From assembly GCA_964352785.1 (NCBI GenBank), contig CAYGTI010000018.1, positions 1 to 64,000 on the forward strand: DNA of 64,000 nt. The letters run 5' to 3'. This document shows, one piece after another, positions 8,860 to 18,027 of the stretch. Source of the stretch: JACOMS01 sp964352785. GTDB lineage: Bacteria > Pseudomonadota > Alphaproteobacteria > Caulobacterales > Maricaulaceae. The notes under the pieces were generated by a model, which saw only the letters and a program-made list of their open reading frames with translations, was not told the DNA's origin and searched no databases. The position numbers and the translations under genes were made by a program. The number at the start of each line of letters is the position of its first letter. The first letter of the stretch is position 1.

Positions 8860-9195
8860 AAGTCCCCGAGTCCTTAAATAATTGATGTTTTTATCAGTGT
8901 TGCGAAATTACGGTTTCCGACCGCTTTCCACATGTTATTAATTGTGCAGCTAGCGCTTTGTTTGCACAAGCGCAAGCCACAGGATTAAAAATTTTAAACT
9001 TGTGTCTATTCTGCAACAGAATTTCCTTGCTTCGAACATGGATATCACGCGCTAAAACACGTTAAAACACATTCAAAGCGCGCTGGACGCTCTAACGGCA
9101 TTCACCGGATAGATTATAGCGCCTCAAGTCCAGCGACCTACCATACAGCACAACACGCTATTTTGGGTCTCATATGTGCTGATCAAAAGATTTTG
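8860..9195. other. 336-bp upstream region of the TonB-dependent receptor, no gene
   Basis: This gap holds the receptor leader and promoter and the sequence beyond the DUF389 stop codon. It is AT-rich near the receptor. A short inverted repeat (GCGCTT 8953-8958 / AAGCGC 8968-8973) is the only structure seen. No credible coding frame, terminator or RNA gene was found. Confidence 0.5.
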
Positions 9196-10191
9196 CTAAA
9201 CCGGAATATCGGCAGATATTTTGAGACTCAGCACCGCCAGTACAATCAGCAAAACAATCCAGAGCCCGACATTAAGCTTGACGGAGACGGCGGCGGTTTT
9301 CCTCGCTTTCCATGTTTCCGGCCTCACGCCTTTGATCACGAATGTCAGCTTGGCCGACAACATCACGCACACCACGTTTAAGGCCAAAAGCAGGCTGGCA
9401 TTTACGGCTTGCGTGATCTCTCCCGCACCCAAAAACAAGGCCGATGCTGCGGCGGGGGGAAGAAGCGCCACGGCGACCATGACGCCTACCAAAGCGGAGG
9501 ACACCCCCGTTGAGAGCGAGAGCGCGGCAGCTGCGCCCGACGCCAACGCCAACACAATAATAGCCGGGCCAAGCATCGTACGGTCCAGCAGTTCGGGGCT
9601 TTGTAGATTAACAGTGATGATAAGCGACATAACCAAAGCAACAGAAAACCCGGTCAGCAAACCTATTATCGCTGTTTTGCTGGCCTTGAGCATCAACGCC
9701 AAATCACCCAGCGCGCCGCCATAACCAAAGGCTAAAATCGGGCCCAAGAGCGGCGCGATCACCATGGCGCCAATGATGACGGCGATATTGCTTTCATTCA
9801 GGCCAATGGTTGCCACAATGCTGGATAGGATAGTCAAAGCGATAAAGTCACGGTTTAGCACCGTGCCGCGCGAAATAGTCTGGTAAAGTTCTTCTTGCAG
9901 CGTCACCACATGCTTGGCGGCCTTCTCGCCCTCCGACTCGGTCTCTTCGACGCGGGGCAAGGTTGCATCCACAGGTACGACAGTAATTCGCCAATCTGCC
10001 GATGAACACAGCGTATCTTCGAGCGCCTTGATCAGCTCTTGGCCAGACCCCGTTCCGATTAAAATATCCATCGATTTTTGCTCGGGCCCATTGCCCTCGC
10101 CCAAGGTCGAGTCGATAGGTTTGTACTGGCTGACCTGCCAGACAATTTCATCAACTCTTGCGGCCGGAAAAACGACTTTTAATAGCCTCAT
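9196..10191 (-). CDS. DUF389 (TIGR00341-type) membrane protein
   Basis: A 331-residue protein. An N-terminal soluble domain (1-about 105, beginning MRLLKVVFPAARVDEIV) precedes six or so membrane helices with the family hallmarks NRDFIALTILSSIVATIGL, SNIAVIIGAMVIAPLLGPI and VGVMVAVALLPPAAA. Function is not established for the family. The start is set by a GGGAG ribosome site six bases before ATG 10191. It stands alone, upstream of the receptor region. Confidence 0.85.
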   Translation of the reverse strand: MRLLKVVFPAARVDEIVWQVSQYKPIDSTLGEGNGPEQKSMDILIGTGSGQELIKALEDTLCSSADWRITVVPVDATLPRVEETESEGEKAAKHVVTLQEELYQTISRGTVLNRDFIALTILSSIVATIGLNESNIAVIIGAMVIAPLLGPILAFGYGGALGDLALMLKASKTAIIGLLTGFSVALVMSLIITVNLQSPELLDRTMLGPAIIVLALASGAAAALSLSTGVSSALVGVMVAVALLPPAAASALFLGAGEITQAVNASLLLALNVVCVMLSAKLTFVIKGVRPETWKARKTAAVSVKLNVGLWIVLLIVLAVLSLKISADIPV

Positions 10192-10300
10192 GGGGGACTC
10201 CCTATTTATTCACATTTGACCAGACTTTATGCCTCTCAACTTTGTTAAATATTGAGGCAAAGTGCAAGGGCGGCAAACTGCTTTAAGACCGTCAACAGCG

Positions 10301-10924
10301 CTAACCCGTCGAGATGGCAATCCAGATAGCAATGACCACGAGGCTCAATGAAAAGAAAAGCCGCGCTGGTAGCGATGTACTCCATTGCCTCAACTCAGCT
10401 CCCAATCTCGCGCCCAGCAAAACAATCAATATATGGACGATGATCGCTATACACAGGTGAAGTCCGCCAAGTATAAGAATTTGCCCTCCGATCGGGCCAA
10501 GGTCAGGTCTGGCGAATTGTCCGACGACCGCCACATAAAAAACCAGAGCCTTTGGATTAAGCAGATTTGCAATTACCCCGCGCCGAAACCCTTTCTGTGA
10601 CAGGCCCGTAGCCACAGATGCAGACCCCGTCTCAGCAAAGGCCTCCCATGCAAGCCAAAGCATGAACAAAACGCCCGCCCAGCGGACCGCATGATAGATA
10701 ACCGGGAAGCTGGATATCAACGCTGAAAGCCCCATAGCGGCAGCAAAGACCTGAATAGCCAAGCCCAACGTGACACCCGCCACAGCCATCATGCCAACGC
10801 GTTTTCCATATTGCGCTGAAAGAGCCGCCAACCATCCCATATTGGGCCCGGGCGTTAACTCGATGATCACCATAGCTGCCAAAAAGGCGCGCCAGTCCAA
10901 CTGGGTTAGAAGTTCTGTTATCAA
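10301..10924 (-). CDS. LysE/RhtB-family amino acid exporter
   Basis: A 207-residue inner-membrane protein with about six helices. The family signature is near the N-terminus (IIELTPGPNMGWLAALSAQYG), followed by GVTLGLAIQVFAAAMGLSAL and the mid-protein motif FRRGVIANLLNPKALVFY. It is predicted to export amino acids or related metabolites; the substrate is not deducible. The start appears to be TTG 10924, supported by AAGGA nine bases upstream. It is followed 109 bp later by the DUF389 gene on the same strand. Confidence 0.85.
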   Translation of the reverse strand: MITELLTQLDWRAFLAAMVIIELTPGPNMGWLAALSAQYGKRVGMMAVAGVTLGLAIQVFAAAMGLSALISSFPVIYHAVRWAGVLFMLWLAWEAFAETGSASVATGLSQKGFRRGVIANLLNPKALVFYVAVVGQFARPDLGPIGGQILILGGLHLCIAIIVHILIVLLGARLGAELRQWSTSLPARLFFSLSLVVIAIWIAISTG

Positions 10925-10978
10925 AAAAACGAATCCTTCTGACGTATAGAACCCGCAGCAGCTTTAATCGCTAACCCT

Positions 10979-11716
10979 TTAATCATTGCAGCTCACCACC
11001 AAGCGATATCCAAAGTCTTGCGCGTCCAGTCCGAGCAAGTACGCGTATTTTTCATGCCATGCGCCTGTTTCGATATCGGTTTTAAGTTTTGCCAAACCTT
11101 GCGTAACATCCGCAATTTTAGAAAAAGAAGAAATGGCGTCTCTAACCCTCCGCTCCAAATACCTCTCCGGGCGTTGCCAGTAGGCACAAAGAAAACCATC
11201 TGAGCAATCTCGTGGGATTGGAATTTTGTGAATATTACAGGGCCCTAATGCCTGCTCATAGGCTTCCATTTTAAGCGCCCAGCCTTGATCAATGACGGCA
11301 ATTTCAGGGATGTAATCCGCCAACCAAAAGGTCGGCGCATCAGGATCAAAGGTCAGAATGACTACGCATCCGGTAGACACTCTGCGCATTTCCGACAAGC
11401 CTTTAAATTTATCCGCCCAGTGATGAACGGTCAAAACCGCCATCGCAGCATCAAAACTGTCATCTGCAAACGGAATATCCTCAGCAAAGCCTTGCCGAAC
11501 GAGGGCCGCCCCGTCAGGGCGCTGCTTTATCATCTCAATTGACGGCTCCAACGCCGTTACCAATCGATCTTTAGGCTCATACGAGCCCGCGCCTGCGCCT
11601 ACATTTAAGACCGTTTTAGCGGGTCCGAGCGCGTCCAAAATTTGATTGTAAAGTCTTTGATCCGGTACGCGAAGCGCCGCATAATTTTTGCCAATGTGAT
11701 CGTAAATATCGCTCAT
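10979..11716 (-). CDS. Class I SAM-dependent methyltransferase
   Basis: A 245-residue cytoplasmic enzyme with the Rossmann SAM-binding motif I (TVLNVGAGAGSYE, about 35-47), an acidic motif II region (TALEPSIEMIKQRP) and the later FDAAMAVLTVHHW. This is the Methyltransf_11/25 pattern. The acceptor substrate is unknown. It lies 54 bp upstream of the LysE-type gene on the same strand and may share its transcript. Confidence 0.85.
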   Translation of the reverse strand: MSDIYDHIGKNYAALRVPDQRLYNQILDALGPAKTVLNVGAGAGSYEPKDRLVTALEPSIEMIKQRPDGAALVRQGFAEDIPFADDSFDAAMAVLTVHHWADKFKGLSEMRRVSTGCVVILTFDPDAPTFWLADYIPEIAVIDQGWALKMEAYEQALGPCNIHKIPIPRDCSDGFLCAYWQRPERYLERRVRDAISSFSKIADVTQGLAKLKTDIETGAWHEKYAYLLGLDAQDFGYRLVVSCND

Positions 11717-11777
11717 ATACGTTAGCTTATCAGACTACGCCGTTTAAGACGTACAATATTCTAGAGTATTTGGACGC

Positions 11778-12356
11778 CTAGGCCGCGATCTTACGCCCCA
11801 ACCTCTCGGCTTTGTTCAGCCATCTCTCAAAATTTTGGGGTTTTTGTTTTCTAATCGGCGCAAAATAATATTGCCGGATGGGTTTAAACCCGGAAAAACC
11901 CAAGACTTGGCCCTTCATTTGACGAAATATAGGCGCGCCATAAAACAGTCTTAAGTATATTTCAGGTGTGTCAGACGTGATGAACACATCCGCGCTTCGC
12001 CCTTTGAGCAAGCGGTCCCACATTGGATCATTTTCATGATATTTGAAGGCATAACCCGGCAAGAACACGCGATCAAAGAACCCTTTAAGCAAAGCAGGCT
12101 GACTGCCCCACCACATCGGAAATCCCAGCAATAAATGATCTGCCTCTTGAATGGACTTTGCTGCCGCCGCCAGTTCCGGCTCCCAGTCCTGTCTTGCCTT
12201 GTAGCCTTCATGAAGAATGGGATCAAACTTCATATCCCTGAGGGTATACCGCGTTACCTCTGCCCCCGCTTCGCTGGCCGCGTTCAAGTACCGCTCCATA
12301 AGCGCCGTGACGAACCTGTCAGTCCCCGGATGCCCGTCAATCGCTGTAATTTTCAT
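11778..12356 (-). CDS. NAD(P)H-dependent oxidoreductase, flavodoxin-like fold (quinone reductase type)
   Basis: A 192-residue flavoprotein of the Flavodoxin_2 / NQO family. Visible are the N-terminal phosphate-binding segment (MKITAIDGHPGTDRFVTALM), the family motif LLLGFPMWWGSQPALLKGFFDRVFL (about 75-98) and VFITSDTPEIY. Members reduce quinones or similar electrophiles with FMN or FAD. The physiological substrate is unknown. It is upstream of the methyltransferase gene on the same strand (61 bp gap). Confidence 0.8.
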   Translation of the reverse strand: MKITAIDGHPGTDRFVTALMERYLNAASEAGAEVTRYTLRDMKFDPILHEGYKARQDWEPELAAAAKSIQEADHLLLGFPMWWGSQPALLKGFFDRVFLPGYAFKYHENDPMWDRLLKGRSADVFITSDTPEIYLRLFYGAPIFRQMKGQVLGFSGFKPIRQYYFAPIRKQKPQNFERWLNKAERLGRKIAA

Positions 12357-12554
12357 AATGCGTCAGCCTCTTCCTGCCATGAGAGCCTTTTATAACCCAT
12401 ATTTTAGGCTTTCGCCAATGGCATACTGAGCAAACCGTCGTCTAACATCCCGTTAATTTTGTATCAGCGGCGATACACACTCATACAATTTAACAATTAT
12501 TTTTACGCAAACCGGCCCTTAACAAGTGATGTCGATAAGAAAAGGACACATCAC

Positions 12555-13727
12555 ATGCTTACCCCTTCGAAACTGGTAAACGCCTACAGCCCCTCCCCTG
12601 GACTGATATGCGTTATGAGCGGACTATTCCTTCTCTTATCGGCTCCGTCTTTTGCGGCGGCGCAGCAACCTCCGCCCGGCGGTCGCGGCGGACCGCCGCC
12701 AGAAGCGTTTACAGCCTGCGAGAACCTCACCGCTCAGGATATGTGCACCGTGGAGGCACGCGGGCAGACCCTTTCTGGGCAGTGCCAAGCTGAGCGCGGC
12801 GGAGAACGGCAGCTCTGCGTTCCAGAGGGGCACAATGAAAACCGCGAAAACCGCGCGGGCCCGCCGCATCCGGACGGTCATGCCGGTAGCACAAGACCTC
12901 ATCAAAGACCCGCACGCGAGCACAATATGACACAGTCTCCGAAGAGCGTAGCATTATATCCCGCTTTTGTAGCGCCCATAACCTCAAACCGGTATGACTC
13001 AGAGATTGCGGGCGAGTGGCGCACGCTAAAAGCCAACTCAATTTCAGTCCATAAAACGGGCGAATTTCCCAACCCAGATAATCCCAATACCATCGCTGAA
13101 CAAAACTTTGATGTGCGCATACCCGCACATCCAGTTAAAACAGACACGCCCACCCGCGTGAAAATTCCCGGTTACGGTCTTAACGGTGTCAGTTTTGATC
13201 CGGGCGCCGGCGAGTTTTACAAGGGCGATCCATCGCTGGGCTGGCAATATGAAGCTCTATCGGGCGCTGTGCCGCTGGGTCTCGACGCAAATCATGCCCA
13301 TGTGCAACCGTCCGGGAAATATCATTACCACGGGCTGCCCACAGGTTTGATGGACAGGCTGGGCAGTGATCCCGCCAAGCACTCGCCCCAAATCGGCTGG
13401 GCTGTTGATGGCTTTCCAATCTACGCGCTGCGCGGCTATGAAAGCCTTGATGCGCCGCTGTCTGTCACAGAACTAAAATCCAGCTACCGCCTCAAATCAG
13501 GCCCCAGGCCTACGGGAATAAACCAGCCGGGGGGAACCTATGACGGAACGTTTACGGGCGATTACGAATATATCGAAGGCCTAGGTGACTTGGACGCATG
13601 TAATGGGCGCGTTGCTATTACGCCGGACTTTCCAAACGGAACTTACGCCTATTTCCTAACGCAAACATACCCGGTCATCCCCCGCTGCGTTATGGGCACA
13701 CTCAACCGACAGGCGGCCCACCATTAG
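12555..13727 (+). CDS. Secreted YHYH-domain protein
   Basis: A 390-residue exported protein read from ATG 12555, preceded by AAAGGA; an upstream TTG at 12459 gives an implausible extension. The signal peptide is unusually long, with its hydrophobic core at GLICVMSGLFLLLSAPSF and cleavage near AAAQQ. A proline/glycine-rich, Cys-containing segment follows (CENLTAQDMC, GQCQAERG). The C-terminal part is a YHYH domain: NHAHVQPSGKYHYHGLPTG (a metal-ligand-like cluster), IGWAVDGFPIYA, DACNGR and a final GTYAYFLTQTYP. The domain is found in secreted proteins of unknown function. The gene stands alone and ends convergent to the Tad-type gene. Confidence 0.8.
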   Translation: MLTPSKLVNAYSPSPGLICVMSGLFLLLSAPSFAAAQQPPPGGRGGPPPEAFTACENLTAQDMCTVEARGQTLSGQCQAERGGERQLCVPEGHNENRENRAGPPHPDGHAGSTRPHQRPAREHNMTQSPKSVALYPAFVAPITSNRYDSEIAGEWRTLKANSISVHKTGEFPNPDNPNTIAEQNFDVRIPAHPVKTDTPTRVKIPGYGLNGVSFDPGAGEFYKGDPSLGWQYEALSGAVPLGLDANHAHVQPSGKYHYHGLPTGLMDRLGSDPAKHSPQIGWAVDGFPIYALRGYESLDAPLSVTELKSSYRLKSGPRPTGINQPGGTYDGTFTGDYEYIEGLGDLDACNGRVAITPDFPNGTYAYFLTQTYPVIPRCVMGTLNRQAAHH

Positions 13728-13835
13728 GGCCTAACCCCATGTCCATCGTGGAAAATAAATTGTCCGAAACGCGGCTAGGTCAGCTCCCAGATAAGGAGAT
13801 AAGCGCAAGCCACAATAAATTGCAGCTCGTTAAAT

Positions 13836-15170
13836 TTACTGAATCAACCGCGCACTATCATCTGATCTCGGGACGAGCGGGGGTAGATCTTCGGACTCGT
13901 GGTCTGCATCGATTGTAATCACGGCACCACCTTCAAAGGCCACGCTGTAACCGATGAACGATGTCGCCGGAGCATGAGTTCCCAAACCGCTGCCGCTACC
14001 CACAATCAATTCTTGGGTCGGCAGATAAACAGTGCCGATGATATCCATAGAGGAGCCACCTTTGAGTTCGCTCTTTCCGGTGGCTTTAACCTTATCTTTT
14101 TCGTTGTCCTTCTTATCGTCATCTTTTTCAGATTTCAGTACAGCGTCTTTATCCTGCATAATGGCTAAGCCTGCGAGAGCGCCTTCGGTGGGCGCTTTGA
14201 TATACACACTGGAACCGCTATCAATTTTAAACTTGGACTTTTTACCGTGCAGAACAAATGTGACGCCCCTGGCTGTTGCTTGCGCGCCTTCTGTAAATTC
14301 AATTGACGCGTCCTTCATGATATATGTCCCCGGCAGGAACGTCACATCATAACCCTCAACCTCAAGCTTTTGACAATATGTGCCGGGCGTAAGTGTCACC
14401 ATATTCCCGACCACGGCCACTAATTCGTCTTTGAATAAATTACCGTATTTGCTTTCTTCCAATACTTTATCAATTTTGAATTCGAGCTTTCCATTATGTA
14501 TACATAGGCCCGGCTGCGGCGGGACTACATCCATGAATGGGTCGCTAACAACGCTGCATTCTGTATTCACAAACGGGAAAAACCCGCCTTCCGCGCCGCC
14601 CGCCGTACAAAACGACTTCGCCGATGCACTTGAACCAACATCGACCATTGCGGCTTTGGGATGGATTGAATTCACCTGCACCGAACAATTGGGCGCTTTA
14701 AAATCACTCCCATCCGTGACGCTGAAAGACTCTTCGCCCTCAGGGTCAAGTGTAAGAACACAAATCACGTCTTGTTTATTAAGAACTGCAATACTGCGTT
14801 CTTTTATAGTGATACCTTCATGCCCAAAGGCCCGGCTGACGGTCACAGGTGATTGCCCAATCGCCTCAATCGAGACACGCTCTGCACTGGCTTGCGTAAC
14901 CACGGCTGAAAACTCATCCGCATCTGAAAAGTTCTGCTCAAAATACGATATCGCATAGGCTTTACGCGCTTCTGGCGTCAGTGTTTGATTGCTCACTGCC
15001 GCCAATGCCGCGCTATCCAGCGCCGCCTTTAACTCGGTTCGAGACCGCTCGGCCCCATTAAGGTCCACGGCAAAGGTCACAGAAGCCAGTAAGGGCAAGG
15101 CCGAGAGACCTAACCAGATAGCAAATTGCCCGCTTTTATTGTCTCTATAAGATTTGAGTGTTCTCTTCAT
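13836..15170 (-). CDS. Tad pilus-type protein (TadG-like N-terminus, PF13400 type)
   Basis: A 444-residue protein from ATG 15170 (MKRTLKSYRDN); an earlier GTG at 15236 adds an unlikely leader. The N-terminus has the pseudopilin-like TadE/G anchor (SGQFAIWLGLSALPLLASVT) and the typical ELKAALDSAALAAVS. The middle has glycine/turn-rich beta text (LTPGTYCQKLEV, VTFLPGTYIMKDASI) like the beta-helical region of TadG-related proteins, then a lysine/aspartate-rich stretch (KSEKDDDKKDNEKDKVKATG). No von Willebrand domain is evident. Unlike most tadG genes it has no flp, cpa or tad neighbours here. The product is probably membrane-anchored with an extracytoplasmic domain. Confidence 0.65.
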   Translation of the reverse strand: MKRTLKSYRDNKSGQFAIWLGLSALPLLASVTFAVDLNGAERSRTELKAALDSAALAAVSNQTLTPEARKAYAISYFEQNFSDADEFSAVVTQASAERVSIEAIGQSPVTVSRAFGHEGITIKERSIAVLNKQDVICVLTLDPEGEESFSVTDGSDFKAPNCSVQVNSIHPKAAMVDVGSSASAKSFCTAGGAEGGFFPFVNTECSVVSDPFMDVVPPQPGLCIHNGKLEFKIDKVLEESKYGNLFKDELVAVVGNMVTLTPGTYCQKLEVEGYDVTFLPGTYIMKDASIEFTEGAQATARGVTFVLHGKKSKFKIDSGSSVYIKAPTEGALAGLAIMQDKDAVLKSEKDDDKKDNEKDKVKATGKSELKGGSSMDIIGTVYLPTQELIVGSGSGLGTHAPATSFIGYSVAFEGGAVITIDADHESEDLPPLVPRSDDSARLIQ

Positions 15171-15336
15171 TTTTTGTTTCCCACATACCCGCCCCCAGCG
15201 GTGAGCGTATAAGTAACAAAAAAATATTTTTTTCACGTTAAGCAGCGTGGTTAAGGGCTTGATAACACATTAGACAAGCTTTCGGGCAGACCACTATGCA
15301 GCGCTGCAGGATTATCAAGCCGGACTAAACAGAACC

Positions 15337-15804
15337 CTACTCGCAGCGGATTTCCTGCACGTAGCCCTCTTGATTGAGCTCAATGGTCAGGCGGTCCTGC
15401 TGCTCTGGGCCAAGCTGCAAGCGGTCTGTGACTGTACGGATTGACGGAGCATAAAGAACCTGATCGGGTATATAGTCGCGCACCTCGATACTCGGCGGCT
15501 GGGTGTAATAATCATCTTCGGGCAGGTAACCAAACCCCTCTCTGAAGGCCGGTTTCAAAATACGCTTGCGCCCCGGCAGACCTGCAATATAGATCGCGCC
15601 TTCGTGGCGGCCAATCAGGCCTTGGTAGAGCTGCGAGCGGCAGGCATCGACGGGCGGCAAGCGCAGCGTCGGGGTCGGCGCAAGATATTCAGGCCGTACA
15701 TATTGCCCCCGCCCATCAGGGATAATACCCGGACGAATATTACCCGCAGAAGCGCCGCATGCTGAAATAATCCCGCACGATAGAAGAAGAGCTAAACGAA
15801 TCAT
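15337..15804 (-). CDS. Small predicted lipoprotein, unknown
   Basis: A 155-residue protein with a lipoprotein signal (MIRLALLLSCGIISAC, lipobox ISAC with Cys16). The mature part is proline-rich at first (IRPGIIPDGRGQYVRPEYL) and then a small domain with two further Cys (DACRSQLYQGLIGRHEGAIY; C-terminal EIRCE). The LYQGLIGRHEG text recalls the small periplasmic inhibitor-like fold of I78 family proteins, but this is a weak resemblance. It stands alone between the Tad-type gene and petC. Confidence 0.6.
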   Translation of the reverse strand: MIRLALLLSCGIISACGASAGNIRPGIIPDGRGQYVRPEYLAPTPTLRLPPVDACRSQLYQGLIGRHEGAIYIAGLPGRKRILKPAFREGFGYLPEDDYYTQPPSIEVRDYIPDQVLYAPSIRTVTDRLQLGPEQQDRLTIELNQEGYVQEIRCE

Positions 15805-15857
15805 AAAAATAGATTAGCAGAGAAAAAATAAAAAGGCAGGCAGCAAACAGCAGATAC

Positions 15858-15887
15858 AAAAAAGGCAGAGGTTGGAGCCTCTGCCTT
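15858..15887 (-). terminator. Intrinsic terminator of the petABC operon
   Basis: AAGGCAGAGG (15862-15871) pairs with CCTCTGCCTT (15878-15887) around a 6-base loop, with a plus-strand A-run at 15858-15863 that gives the U-run of the minus-strand transcript. It lies 31 bp past the petC stop codon. Confidence 0.9.
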
Positions 15888-15917
15888 GTGTTTAAGATAT
15901 GCCGCCGTTTAGAGGCG

Positions 15918-16742
15918 CTAATGCTCGACGTTGCGCCAAACACGCTTGTAAGACAAGAATACGAGGATCGTCAAAATAAGCAAATAAAGCATTACAGACA
16001 GACCTGTCTGCTTGCGCACTTCCATTTTCGGATCGGCTGACCATGCGAGGAACTCCGTCACGTCTTTGGACATTTGCTCGACAGTCGCGGGGGTGCCGTC
16101 CTCATAAGTCACAAGGTCATCAGAGAGCGGTGCGGCCATGGCGATTTTTCCGCCGTCCATGACGGGGTTGTAGTGGCTGCTGGACGAGACCGTGACGCCT
16201 TCTGGGATTTCGAGACCGTAAGAGGTCAGCAAATTATAAACGTAATTTGCGCCGTTATTGCGGGCTTTGACCATCACGGAGAGCTCAGGTGGGTAAGACC
16301 CCCCATTACTGGCGCGCGCGGCAGCCGCGTTGGCAAAAATCGGTGGAAATTTATCAGCCGGAATACCGGGGCGTTCAATGACGTCGCCGGTTTCAGTGTC
16401 AATGTCCTCGATAATCCAATCCGCCGCAAAAGCTTTGACATCGGGGTTATCGTTCGGGTTCGGGTAATTCTCGTCGTAATAAGGCGCGCCTTTGTCGCCT
16501 AGGTGACGGAACGAGAGGTGCTGCAGTGAGTGGCAAGACGCGCAAACTTCGCGGTAAACCTGATAGCCGCGCTGCATGGCGGCCCGGTCATAGGTGCCAA
16601 ACGCGCCGTTAAAGTGCCAGTGCACTTCTTTAAGCTTGTGCGTACTGCCGCCCGCCGCGTAAGCAATACCTGTCGCGCCGGCCAGAGTGCTAAGCGCGAC
16701 AATCGCCGCGCCCATCACAGTCTTTTTAAGAGACATCGCCAT
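15918..16742 (-). CDS. petC: Cytochrome c1 of the bc1 complex
   Basis: A 274-residue subunit that carries electrons from the Rieske centre to cytochrome c. A signal sequence (MAMSLKKTVMGAAIVALSTL) precedes the CASCH haem c motif (VYREVCASCHSLQHLSFR), the c1-specific YNPNPNDN-like segment (YDENYPNPNDNPDVKAF) and the axial Met region (HYNPVMDGGKIAMAAPLSDD). A single C-terminal anchor (SVMLYLLILTILVFLSY) ends in the cytoplasm. Its start overlaps the petB stop by one base (TAATG), so translation is coupled. It is the last gene of petABC. Confidence 0.95.
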   Translation of the reverse strand: MAMSLKKTVMGAAIVALSTLAGATGIAYAAGGSTHKLKEVHWHFNGAFGTYDRAAMQRGYQVYREVCASCHSLQHLSFRHLGDKGAPYYDENYPNPNDNPDVKAFAADWIIEDIDTETGDVIERPGIPADKFPPIFANAAAARASNGGSYPPELSVMVKARNNGANYVYNLLTSYGLEIPEGVTVSSSSHYNPVMDGGKIAMAAPLSDDLVTYEDGTPATVEQMSKDVTEFLAWSADPKMEVRKQTGLSVMLYLLILTILVFLSYKRVWRNVEH

Positions 16743-18025
16743 TAGTGTGCCCCCCCTAGAACAGATTTGGTGATCGAGTCTGGCCGTTCTTTGGGTTTTT
16801 CAACCAGCCCCAAGACGGGCAGAATGATCAGGAAGAAAGCAAAGTAATAGGTCGTTGCAATCCGCGAGAGCCACGTGAAGTTAAGCCCTTGGGCTACGCT
16901 TTCACCGTCCACCATTTTGTGACCCACGGTAAAGACCATATCGTCCGGTGTCTCCGCGCCGCACCAGCCCAAAAGGAAGCACATAACGAGGAAGATAATG
17001 AAGAACCAGCGCGCAACCGGGCGGAACCGCATGGAACGCACTTTGGATGTATCGAGCCACGGCAGGACAAACAGAACCGCAATCGCGCCGATCATCAGTA
17101 GGATACCCGCGAGCTTGTCCGGAACAGCCCGCAAAATCGCATAGAATGGCAAGAAGTACCACTCCGGCACGATATGCGGCGGCGTTTTCATCGGGTCGGC
17201 TTGGATATAGTTATCCGCATGACCCAGCGCGTCCGGCTGATAGAACAGGAAGAACGCAAAGATCAGCAGGAACACACAGACCGCAAACGCATCTTTGACC
17301 GTATAATACGGGTGGAAAGCGAGCGTATCAGAGCTTTTCTTAGGCTCGATACCAATCGGGTTGTTTTGGCCCGCATGGTGCATCGCCCAGACGTGCAGTC
17401 CGACAACAGCCGCAATCACAAATGGCAACAGGTAATGCAGCGCAAAGAACCGGTTCAGCGTCGGATTATCCACCGCGAAGCCGCCAAGCAGCCATTGCTG
17501 CGCGCTCTCGCCGACAACAGGGATCGCGCCAAAGAAGCCCGTAATCACCGTCGCGCCCCAGAAAGACATTTGACCCCATGGCAATGTGTAGCCAAGGAAA
17601 CCTGTGGCCATCATGATGAGGTAAATAACGCAGCCTAAAATCCAGATCATTTCACGCGGAGCCTTATAAGATCCGTAATACAGCCCCCGGAACATGTGCG
17701 TGTAGACCGCAAAGAAGAACATTGACGCGCCAACCGCATGCATAGGCTGCAACAGCCAACCGAACGGGACATCACGGCGAATGCGCTGTACACTTTCAAA
17801 TGCGTAATCCACGTGCGGAACATAATGCATCGCAAGGATAATTCCGGTAATGATTTGCGCGACAAGACAGAGCGTCAAGATACCGCCAAATGTCCACCAA
17901 TAATTCAAGTTGCGCGGTGACGGGTACGTCATAAAGTCCGCGCCCATACGGATGATCGGCAGACGCTGGTCTAGCCAACGCTCCGCCGCATATTTAGGTT
18001 CATATGTAGATGGATGTCCGCTCAT
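16742..18025 (-). CDS. petB: Cytochrome b of the bc1 complex
   Basis: A 427-residue integral membrane subunit that oxidises ubiquinol. Eight helices are visible, with haem-ligand histidines in HYVPHVDYAFESV and MHAVGASMFFFAVYTHMFRG (helix B) and in RFFALHYLLPFVIAAVVGLH (helix D). The Qo-site PEWY motif is present (IVPEWYFLPFYAILRA). Length and order match alphaproteobacterial cytochrome b. It lies 2 bp downstream of petA and overlaps petC by one base. Confidence 0.97.
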   Translation of the reverse strand: MSGHPSTYEPKYAAERWLDQRLPIIRMGADFMTYPSPRNLNYWWTFGGILTLCLVAQIITGIILAMHYVPHVDYAFESVQRIRRDVPFGWLLQPMHAVGASMFFFAVYTHMFRGLYYGSYKAPREMIWILGCVIYLIMMATGFLGYTLPWGQMSFWGATVITGFFGAIPVVGESAQQWLLGGFAVDNPTLNRFFALHYLLPFVIAAVVGLHVWAMHHAGQNNPIGIEPKKSSDTLAFHPYYTVKDAFAVCVFLLIFAFFLFYQPDALGHADNYIQADPMKTPPHIVPEWYFLPFYAILRAVPDKLAGILLMIGAIAVLFVLPWLDTSKVRSMRFRPVARWFFIIFLVMCFLLGWCGAETPDDMVFTVGHKMVDGESVAQGLNFTWLSRIATTYYFAFFLIILPVLGLVEKPKERPDSITKSVLGGAH

Positions 18026-18027
18026 AA

